From positions 1-40,642 of the forward strand of contig VAWU01000033.1 of NCBI GenBank assembly GCA_005888325.1: 40,642 nucleotides of DNA. The letters run 5' to 3'. The notes below the pieces were generated by a model. That model worked only from the letters and a program-made list of their open reading frames with translations, was not told the origin of the DNA and ran no database searches. This stretch comes from Actinomycetota bacterium (GTDB lineage Bacteria > Actinomycetota > Acidimicrobiia > Acidimicrobiales > AC-14). The translations under genes and the position numbers were made by a program. Below, piece after piece: positions 22,539-29,354 of the stretch; within the stretch, counting starts at the first letter, position 1, and every line of letters begins with the position of its first letter.

Positions 22539-23618
22539 GTGAACGTGTTCGACCGCATCGGATCGGACGATTACGAGCAGGTCGTGTACTGCCACGACCG
22601 GCCCACCGGACTGCGGGCGATCGTCGCCGTCCACTCCACCCGGCTCGGCCCCGCCCTGGGTGGCACCCGCTTCTACCCGTACGCGTCGGAGGACGACGCG
22701 CTCTCCGACGTCCTGCGGCTGGCGCGGGGCATGACCTACAAGTCGGCGGCCGCGGGCCTCGACCTCGGCGGTGGCAAGGCAGTGATCCTCGGGGACCCCG
22801 CCACGGCCCGGACCGAGGCCCTCATCCGGGCCTACGGCCACTTCGTCGAGGCGCTGGGGGGGCGCTACATCACGGCCGAGGACGTGGGCACGACCCAAGC
22901 GGACATGGACCTCATCCGCCGCGAGACCCGGCACGTCACCGGGGTGAGCCGATCGCTCGGGGGCTCCGGTGACCCCTCCGCGGCCACCGCCTACGGCGTG
23001 CTCCACGCGATGAAGGCGGTGAGCCGCCGGCTCTGGGGGACGACCGACCTCGAGGGCCGTCACGTTGGCGTCGCGGGCGTCGGCAAGGTGGGCTCCAACC
23101 TCGTGCGCCACCTGATCGAGGAGCGGGCGCGGGTGACGGTTGCCGACGTCGACCCCGCTGCCGTCGAGCGCGTCACGTACGGCTTCGGGGTCGAGAGCGT
23201 CGCGGTCGAGAAGATCCACGCGATCGAATGCGACATCCACTCGCCGTGCGCGCTCGGCGCGTCGCTCAACACTGTCACCATCCCCGAGCTGCACTGCGCG
23301 GCGGTAGTCGGCTCCGCCAACAACCAGCTCGCGGAGCCGGAGTGCGGGCCGCTCCTGGAGCAGGCGGGTGTGCTCTACGCGCCCGACTTCGTCGTCAACG
23401 CGGGTGGTGTGATCAACATCGCCGAAGAGCTCGTCGGGTACCACCGCGAGCGGGCGTACGCCGCCGTGCGACGTATCTTCGACACCACGACGCGCGTCAT
23501 CGAGATCGCGGCGCGCGACGGGATCCTTGCGGTCGAGGCGGCCGAGCGCATGGCCGAGCAGCGCATCGCCGACGTCGGCCGGCTCGGTCGCATCCGCACC
23601 TTCCCGGGAATGAGGTAG
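22539..23618 (+). CDS. vdh: Leucine/valine (branched-chain amino-acid) dehydrogenase
   Basis: The 359-residue NAD-dependent enzyme deaminates branched-chain amino acids to 2-oxoacids. The substrate domain has LGPALGGTRFYPY and ARGMTYKSAAAGLDLGGGKA, which includes the catalytic Lys, plus ITAEDVGTT. The Rossmann fold has VAGVGKVGSNLVRHL. The segment FVVNAGGVINIAEEL near the C-terminus is typical. The length matches Leu/Val dehydrogenases rather than glutamate dehydrogenase. A start eight codons upstream (22515) is possible. The fused E1 gene follows by three bases, so product and next enzyme of branched-chain catabolism are co-expressed. Confidence 0.92.
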   Translation: MNVFDRIGSDDYEQVVYCHDRPTGLRAIVAVHSTRLGPALGGTRFYPYASEDDALSDVLRLARGMTYKSAAAGLDLGGGKAVILGDPATARTEALIRAYGHFVEALGGRYITAEDVGTTQADMDLIRRETRHVTGVSRSLGGSGDPSAATAYGVLHAMKAVSRRLWGTTDLEGRHVGVAGVGKVGSNLVRHLIEERARVTVADVDPAAVERVTYGFGVESVAVEKIHAIECDIHSPCALGASLNTVTIPELHCAAVVGSANNQLAEPECGPLLEQAGVLYAPDFVVNAGGVINIAEELVGYHRERAYAAVRRIFDTTTRVIEIAARDGILAVEAAERMAEQRIADVGRLGRIRTFPGMR

Positions 23619-23621
23619 GCG

Positions 23622-25733
23622 GTGGCACAGGTCGCAGACGACCACGACCTCTCGGCTCTGCACCTGCACGACCGCCACAGCGGGCTGGGGATCACCAACG
23701 ACGACCTGGTCGCGATGTACCGCACCATCCTGCTGGCGCGGCTGCTCGACCAGAAGATCTGGGGCCTCAACCGCATGGGCAAGGCCGCGTTCGTCGTCAG
23801 CGCACAGGGTCACGAGGGCGCGCAGATCGGCTCGGCGTGGGCGATCCGGAAGGGTCACGACGTCGTGCTGCCCTATTACCGCGACCTCGGCGTCGCGCTC
23901 ACGCTCGGCATGAGCGCCTACGAGATCCTGCTCGCCGTCTTCGCCCGGCGCGACGACCCCAACTCAGGCGGGCGGCAGATGCCCAGCCACTGGGGGAGCA
24001 GGCGACTCGGCATCATCTCCGGGTCGTCGCCCATCGCAACCCACATCCCCCACGCGGCCGGCATCGGCCTCGCCGCCAAGCTCAGGGGTGACGACCGCGT
24101 GGCCGTCTGCTACTTCGGCGACGGCGCCGCGTCGAAGGGTGACTTCCACGAGTCCCTGAACTTCGCGGGCATCCACCGCCTCCCGATCGTCTTCATCTGC
24201 GAGAACAACGGCTACGCCATCTCCGTGCCCCTCGCCAAGGAGTCGGCGGTCGAGAACATCGCCCAGCACGCGCACTCCTACGGAATGCCGGGGATGATCG
24301 TCGACGGCAACGACCCGCTCGACGTGTACGCCACTGTGCACTCCGCCATCCGCCACGCACGGAAGGGCGAGGGCCCCGCCCTCGTCGAGTGCAAGACGTA
24401 CCGCTACCTGGCCCACACCTCCGACGACGACGACCGCACCTATCGCACACCCCAGGAAGTCGAGCTGTGGCGCAAGAAGGACCCGCTGCAGCGCATGAAG
24501 CAGTACATCATCGAGCAGCGCCTGCTCTCCGAGCAGCGCGAGGACGAGATCGAGGCGGAGCTGCGGGCGGAGGTCGACGACGCGACGCGTCGGGCCGAGG
24601 ACGCGGCCCAGCCCACCGCCGACATGGCGTTCACACGCGTCTACGCGAAGCCGCTGCGCGCCGCCCCCCGCATGCCCGACGGCACAGGCGACCGACCGGC
24701 GCGTCGCGCGGACGGGGGATCGCCGGCGCTCGAGGCACAGGCCGGTGGCACCGAGCGAACGATCGTCGACACCGTGCGTCACGTGCAGCACGAGCTCCTG
24801 GCCGCAGACGAGCGCGTGGTGATCCTGGGGGAGGACGTCGGACCGCGCGGCGGCGTGTTCCGCGCGACCGACGGGCTGCACGCGGAGTTCGGCGAGGGGC
24901 GGGTGATCGACACCCCGCTCGCGGAGTCGTCGATCGTCGGCATCGGGATCGGGCTGGCGCTCGCAGGCATGCGTCCGATCGCGGAGATCCAGTTCGCCGA
25001 CTTCATCCACTCCGCGTTCGACCAGCTCGTCAGCGAGGCGGCCAAGCTCCACTACCGCTCCAACGGTGACTTCCACGTGCCGCTCGTGGTGCGCGCGCCC
25101 TGGGGCGGCGGGGTGCACGGCGCGCTGTACCACTCGCAGTGCATCGAGGCGTTCTACGCGCACGTGGCCGGGTTGAAGGTGGTGGCGCCATCGACGCCCG
25201 CCGACGTGGCCGGGCTGTTGCGCGAGGCGGTCGACGACCCCGACCCCGTCCTGTTCCTCGAGCACAAGAAGACCTACCGGCTCGTCAAGGGACCGGTGCC
25301 CGACGGCGACTGGCGGGTTCCGATCGGCGTGGCCGACGTCGCGCGTCGCGGCGACCACCTCACGGTGGTCACCTATGGGCTCCACCGCCACCTCGCGCTC
25401 GAAGCGGCTGACGCCCTCGGCGCAAGTGACGGCGCGTCGATCGAGGTGATCGACCTGCGCACGATCGCCCCACTCGACCGCGAGACGATCCTGGCCTCGG
25501 TGGCCAAGACCGGGCGCATGCTCGTCGTGCACGAGGACAACATCAGCTTCGGCGTCGGCGCCGAGGTGGCGGCGATGGTGGCCGAGGAGGCGTTCTACGA
25601 CCTCGACGCGCCGGTGCGCCGCCTCGCCATGGCCGACGTGCCGGCCATGCCGTTCGCGGCACCGATGGAGGCAGCCGTCTCGATCGGCGCCGACGCGATC
25701 GTCAGCGCGATGAAGGCCCTGCTGGCTGAGTAG
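23622..25733 (+). CDS. Fused 2-oxoacid dehydrogenase E1 alpha-beta subunits
   Basis: This 703-residue protein contains complete E1 alpha (about residues 25-330) and E1 beta (about 378-703) joined by a charged, Ala/Pro-rich linker. The alpha part has the thiamine diphosphate motif GDGAASKGDFHES (166-178) with the closing NN at 195-196. The beta part has ILGEDVGPRGGVFRAT, TPLAESSIVGIGIGLAL and LVVHEDNISFGVGAEVAA. Sequence type and the adjacent Leu/Val dehydrogenase suggest branched-chain 2-oxoacids as substrates. E2 and E3 genes are not in the window. The start is GTG with GAGG upstream. Its 3' end overlaps the convergent pyrE gene by 32 bp inside a tandem repeat. Confidence 0.92.
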   Translation: MAQVADDHDLSALHLHDRHSGLGITNDDLVAMYRTILLARLLDQKIWGLNRMGKAAFVVSAQGHEGAQIGSAWAIRKGHDVVLPYYRDLGVALTLGMSAYEILLAVFARRDDPNSGGRQMPSHWGSRRLGIISGSSPIATHIPHAAGIGLAAKLRGDDRVAVCYFGDGAASKGDFHESLNFAGIHRLPIVFICENNGYAISVPLAKESAVENIAQHAHSYGMPGMIVDGNDPLDVYATVHSAIRHARKGEGPALVECKTYRYLAHTSDDDDRTYRTPQEVELWRKKDPLQRMKQYIIEQRLLSEQREDEIEAELRAEVDDATRRAEDAAQPTADMAFTRVYAKPLRAAPRMPDGTGDRPARRADGGSPALEAQAGGTERTIVDTVRHVQHELLAADERVVILGEDVGPRGGVFRATDGLHAEFGEGRVIDTPLAESSIVGIGIGLALAGMRPIAEIQFADFIHSAFDQLVSEAAKLHYRSNGDFHVPLVVRAPWGGGVHGALYHSQCIEAFYAHVAGLKVVAPSTPADVAGLLREAVDDPDPVLFLEHKKTYRLVKGPVPDGDWRVPIGVADVARRGDHLTVVTYGLHRHLALEAADALGASDGASIEVIDLRTIAPLDRETILASVAKTGRMLVVHEDNISFGVGAEVAAMVAEEAFYDLDAPVRRLAMADVPAMPFAAPMEAAVSIGADAIVSAMKALLAE

Positions 25734-26337
25734 CGGCTGGCTGAGTAGCGGCTGGCTGAGCAGCGGCTGGCTGAGCAGCGGCTGGCTGAGCAGCGGCCGG
25801 CTGAGCAGCGGCCGGCTGAGCCGCGACCAGCTCGGTCATCGTGAAGAGCGCGTGCAGGTCGAGACCCGCTGCCTCCAGCGCGGCGGCACCACCCGCCTCG
25901 CGGTCGATGACGCAGAGCACGCGCACGACCTCTGCTCCCCGCTCGCGCAGGTCGGCGCAGGACATGACAACCTGGCCGCCCGAGGTGATGACGTCCTCGA
26001 CGACGACGAGTCGCGCACCGTCGACGTCGCCGCCCTCCGCGAGTCGACACGTGCCGTAGGCCTTGGCCTCCTTGCGCACGAAGCGCGTCGCCAGCCCCGT
26101 CTCCCGAGAGAGCGCGGTGGCGAGGGGAACCCCGCCCAGCTCGAGGCCCGCCAGCGCGTCGGTCGAGGGCGGCACGAGCGGTGCCATCGCCTCCGCGATG
26201 GCACGCAGCAACACCGGGTCGGACTCGAAGAGGTACTTGTCGAAGTACTCCTCGCTCGTGGCACCGGATCGCAGCAGGAAGCGACCCGTGAGGTGGGCGG
26301 TCTCGTAGATGCGGCGACCCAGATCCTCGCGGTCCAT
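25702..26337 (-). CDS. pyrE: Orotate phosphoribosyltransferase with AQPAA-repeat tail
   Basis: The 211-residue enzyme makes orotidine 5'-phosphate from orotate and PRPP. The PRPP-binding loop is VVVEDVITSGGQV. Flexible-loop residues RKEAKAYGT and the region GLELGGVPLATALS are typical. The family core ends near residue 170. Residues 171-211 are an unusual tail made of repeated AAQPA/ATQPA units encoded by a 15-bp DNA repeat, so the tail is probably disordered and not needed for catalysis. The ATG follows the receiver gene by nine bases; a TAGCTT hexamer six bases before it could be a separate leaderless promoter. Confidence 0.93.
   Translation of the reverse strand: MDREDLGRRIYETAHLTGRFLLRSGATSEEYFDKYLFESDPVLLRAIAEAMAPLVPPSTDALAGLELGGVPLATALSRETGLATRFVRKEAKAYGTCRLAEGGDVDGARLVVVEDVITSGGQVVMSCADLRERGAEVVRVLCVIDREAGGAAALEAAGLDLHALFTMTELVAAQPAAAQPAAAQPAAAQPAAAQPAATQPAATQPAGPSSR
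25721..25825. repeat. 15-bp tandem repeat, seven units
   Basis: Seven head-to-tail units of GCTGGCTGAGYAGCG fill 105 bp: two with TAG, three with CAG, then two slightly diverged. The first unit contains the stop codon of the E1 fusion gene, and all units lie within the minus-strand pyrE frame, where each encodes five residues of the AQPAA type. The unit length is a multiple of three, so expansion or contraction keeps pyrE in frame. Slippage is the likely origin. Confidence 0.92.
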
Positions 26338-26346
26338 CCCGCGAAG

Positions 26347-26769
26347 CTAACCCGTGGCGCTCCTCGTGACGCGGGCCAGCAGCTGGGTGCGTTCCTCCTC
26401 GAGCTGGGCAGGTGTGCTCGACAGCACCCGGCCGATCACCTCGATGAGCTCGTCGGGGTCGAACGGCTTCGACAGGTACGCGCTCGCGCCGAGCTCGAGC
26501 GCCCGGGTGACGTCGCGCTCGGCCGACTTGGCCGAGAGCACGACCACGCGATGGGCGTAGACGTCGCGGTCGAGCGCCTCGAGGACGCCCCATCCGTCGA
26601 CCACCGGCATCATCACGTCGAGCAGGATCAGGTCGGGCCTCTCGTCGGCGATGCGCCGCAGCGCGGTCTCGCCGTCGGCCGCGAGCGCCGTCTGGTAGCC
26701 CTCGGCCTCGAGGTTCACCCGCAGCATCAGGAGGATGTCGGGCTCGTCGTCGACGATGAGCACCTTCAT
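26347..26769 (-). CDS. CheY-like single-domain response regulator
   Basis: The 140-residue receiver domain starts KVLIVDDEPD. It has acidic pair Asp7-Asp8, phospho-acceptor Asp51 (LILLDVMMP), Ser79 and Lys101 (YLSKPFDPDEL). No output domain follows; the last 30 residues form a charged helix. It is therefore a stand-alone signalling relay. The ATG overlaps the purM stop (ATGA) and pyrE follows by nine bases, an unusual place between nucleotide genes. No histidine kinase is present in the window. Its partner is unknown. Confidence 0.92.
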   Translation of the reverse strand: MKVLIVDDEPDILLMLRVNLEAEGYQTALAADGETALRRIADERPDLILLDVMMPVVDGWGVLEALDRDVYAHRVVVLSAKSAERDVTRALELGASAYLSKPFDPDELIEVIGRVLSSTPAQLEEERTQLLARVTRSATG

Positions 26770-27857
26770 GATCGACCCTCGCTCGGACCGCTCGGGCCCA
26801 GTTCACTCCGCTCTGAAGGGCCGCTCGGGCCCAGGCGGACGATGCCCTCGCCCGGCACGATCTGTCCGATTTGGGTGGCCTTGTGGCCGTGGGCCCGCAG
26901 AAGATCGAGGGTCCGGAAGCCGTCGTCGGCAGGCACCACCACGACCATGCCGATCCCCAGGTTGAACACGCTCACCATCTCATCATCGGCCACTTCTCCC
27001 GCCCTCTGAATCTCGGTGAAGATCCTCGGCGTCTCCCACGCCCGGCGGTCGAGCTCGGCGTCGCAGGTACGCGGAAGCACCCGGGGCAGGTTGCCGGTCA
27101 GCCCGCCCCCGGTCACGTGGGCCATCGCCCGGACGTCGACCCGCTGGGCGAGGGCGAGCAGCGCGGGGGTGTAGATCACCGAAGGAGTGAGCAGCTCGTC
27201 GGCCAGGCTGTGATGCGCCCCCGCGTAAGCGGGCTCGTCGAGCGAGCGACCAGCCCGCTCGAGCAGGACCCGGCGCGCCAGCGAGTAGCCATTGGACCGC
27301 AAACCCGGTGACGGAAGGCCGACGACGACGTCGCCCACCTGCACGTGCTCACCGGTGATGAGCCGGTCGCGCTCGACGACGCCCACCGCGAAGCCGACGA
27401 GGTCGAACTGCCCGGGTGCCATCGCCCCCGGATGCTCGGCCATCTCGCCGCCGACGAGCGCGCACCCGGCCTGGCGACACCCGTCGGCGACCCCTTCGAC
27501 GAGTTGCGCGATCTGGTCGGGGTCGAGACGTCCGACCGCGATGTAGTCCTGGAAGAACAGTGGCTCCGCACCCTGGGTGACGACGTCGTCGACGCACATC
27601 GCGACCAGGTCGATGCCGATCGTCGTGAACCGCCCGGTGGCCTCGGCGATCAGCGCCTTGGTGCCGACGCCGTCGGTGGAGGACACGAGCACCGGCTCGC
27701 GGTAGCGCGACGGGTCGAAGGCGAACAGCCCTCCGAAACCACCGATGTCGCCGATGACCTCGGGCCGGAACGTCGAGCGCACGGTCTCCTTGATGCGGTC
27801 GACGGCCGCCTCGCCCGCGCCGATGCTGACGCCCGCCGCCTCGTAGGACTCACCCAC
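26766..27857 (-). CDS. purM: Phosphoribosylformylglycinamidine cyclo-ligase (AIR synthetase)
   Basis: The 363-residue enzyme closes the imidazole ring of FGAM using ATP. Family segments are VSSTDGVGTKALIA, AMCVDDVVTQGAEPLFF, ALVGGEMAEHPG, GLPSPGLRSNGYSLAR and HVTGGGLTGNLPRVLP. The GTG start overlaps the end of purF by 8 bp. The C-terminus carries an extra low-complexity stretch of about 20 residues with the LGPSGPSE pattern twice; the underlying 14-bp repeat is at 26788-26801 and 26821-26834. The stop overlaps the receiver gene start. Confidence 0.94.
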   Translation of the reverse strand: MGESYEAAGVSIGAGEAAVDRIKETVRSTFRPEVIGDIGGFGGLFAFDPSRYREPVLVSSTDGVGTKALIAEATGRFTTIGIDLVAMCVDDVVTQGAEPLFFQDYIAVGRLDPDQIAQLVEGVADGCRQAGCALVGGEMAEHPGAMAPGQFDLVGFAVGVVERDRLITGEHVQVGDVVVGLPSPGLRSNGYSLARRVLLERAGRSLDEPAYAGAHHSLADELLTPSVIYTPALLALAQRVDVRAMAHVTGGGLTGNLPRVLPRTCDAELDRRAWETPRIFTEIQRAGEVADDEMVSVFNLGIGMVVVVPADDGFRTLDLLRAHGHKATQIGQIVPGEGIVRLGPSGPSERSELGPSGPSEGRS

Positions 27858-29310
27858 AGGGGTGGACGAGGTCGATCTCCTCGAGATCGGGGCTGCCGAG
27901 CTTCACCGGGACGTCGATCGGGTAGTCGCCGGTCATGCAGGCCGTGCAGAAGCCGGCGCCCGCCGCGCCCGTGGCCCGCAGGAGCCGGTCGAGCTCGAGG
28001 TACGCGAGGGTGTCGCACCCGAGGTAATCGCGCACCTCGTCGACGGTGAGGTCGGCCGCCAGCAACTCGGTGCGCGAGCCGGTGTCCATCCCGTAGAAGC
28101 ACGGCCACTTGTACGGCGGCGACGAGATGCGCAGGTGCACCTCGATGGCGCCCGCCTCGCGCAGCATGCGCACCATCGCCCGTTGCGTCGTCCCCCGCAC
28201 GATCGAGTCGTCGACCACGACCAGGCGCTTGCCCGCGATGTTCTCGCGGATGGGGTTGAGCTTCATGCGCACACCCAGGTTGCGCATCTCCTGGCTGGGC
28301 GCGATGAAGGTGCGGCCGATGTAGCGGTTCTTCACCAGGCCGTGGCCGAAGGGGATACCGCTGCGACGCGCGTAGCCCTCGGCCGCGGGGATCCCGGACT
28401 CGGGCACCGGCATCACCATGTCGGCCTTGACCGGCGTCTGGTCGGCCAGCTCCTCGCCCATCCGCTGGCGGGCGCTGTGCACGGTCTGGTTGTAGAGACG
28501 GCTGTCGGGTCGCGCGAAGTAGACGAACTCGAAGAGGCAGAGCTTGGGCTCGACGCGCTCGGTGGCGAAGGGGTGAAGCGAACGCGTGCCCGTGGCGTCG
28601 ATGACGACCATCTCTCCGGGCTCGAGCTCACGGACGAATCGGGCGCCGACGATGTCGAGCGCCGGGGTCTCCGAAGCCAGCACCCACCCCGCGTCGAGCC
28701 GACCCAGACACAGAGGGCGGAAGCCGTTCGGGTCACGCACGCCGATGACGTGGGCGTCGTCCATGAGGACGAACGAGAAGGCGCCCTTCAACTGCGGGAG
28801 CACCTCCATGAGCGCGCGCTCGAGATCGCGACCGTCGCTGCGCTCGCCCTCGCCGCCGGCGCGGATGGCGTTCTGCAGCAGCTCGGCCACGACGTCGCTG
28901 TCGCTGGTGATCGTGCCGGCGAGCACGCCGGCATCGCTCATCAGCTCGGCGGTGTTGACCAGGTTGCCGTTGTGACCGAGGGCGAAGCCCGCGTCACCCG
29001 GCTCGCGGTAGATGGGTTGCGCGTTGCCCCAGGTGCTCGAGCCGCTCGTCGAGTAGCGCGTGTGGCCGATGGCGAGGTGTCCTTCGAGCGGTGCCATGTT
29101 GCGCTCGTTGAAGACGTTGGTGACGAGGCCCATGTCCTTCAGGACGTAGATGTCCTCGCCGTCGCTCACCGCCATGCCGGCCGACTCCTGGCCCCGATGC
29201 TGCAGCGCGTGGAGACCGGCATAGGTGAGATGAGCGACCGGTTGGTCGGGCGCATACACGCCGAACACCCCACACGCTTCGCGAGCGTCCACGACTTCAT
29301 CCTCGCACAC
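27850..29310 (-). CDS. purF: Amidophosphoribosyltransferase
   Basis: The 486-residue enzyme transfers glutamine-derived ammonia to PRPP, the first committed purine step. The GTG start gives a 12-residue propeptide (ending DAREA) before the catalytic CGVFGVYAP, whose Cys becomes the mature N-terminus. The PRPP motif is VVVDDSIVRGTT. Four Cys match the iron-sulfur ligands of the Bacillus-type enzyme: KLCLFEF, KWPCFYGMD and FCTACMTGDYP, so it likely has an oxygen-sensitive [4Fe-4S] cluster. The gene starts 44 bp after the purL stop and overlaps purM. Confidence 0.95.
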   Translation of the reverse strand: MCEDEVVDAREACGVFGVYAPDQPVAHLTYAGLHALQHRGQESAGMAVSDGEDIYVLKDMGLVTNVFNERNMAPLEGHLAIGHTRYSTSGSSTWGNAQPIYREPGDAGFALGHNGNLVNTAELMSDAGVLAGTITSDSDVVAELLQNAIRAGGEGERSDGRDLERALMEVLPQLKGAFSFVLMDDAHVIGVRDPNGFRPLCLGRLDAGWVLASETPALDIVGARFVRELEPGEMVVIDATGTRSLHPFATERVEPKLCLFEFVYFARPDSRLYNQTVHSARQRMGEELADQTPVKADMVMPVPESGIPAAEGYARRSGIPFGHGLVKNRYIGRTFIAPSQEMRNLGVRMKLNPIRENIAGKRLVVVDDSIVRGTTQRAMVRMLREAGAIEVHLRISSPPYKWPCFYGMDTGSRTELLAADLTVDEVRDYLGCDTLAYLELDRLLRATGAAGAGFCTACMTGDYPIDVPVKLGSPDLEEIDLVHPCG

Positions 29311-29354
29311 GGCAACCCCATACCCCGGCAGGGGGCGCTGCGACGCGGTCGGGC

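Noticed and set aside
25721-25825. CRISPR array
   Set aside because: Units are contiguous 15-bp tandem repeats without spacers and lie in coding sequence.
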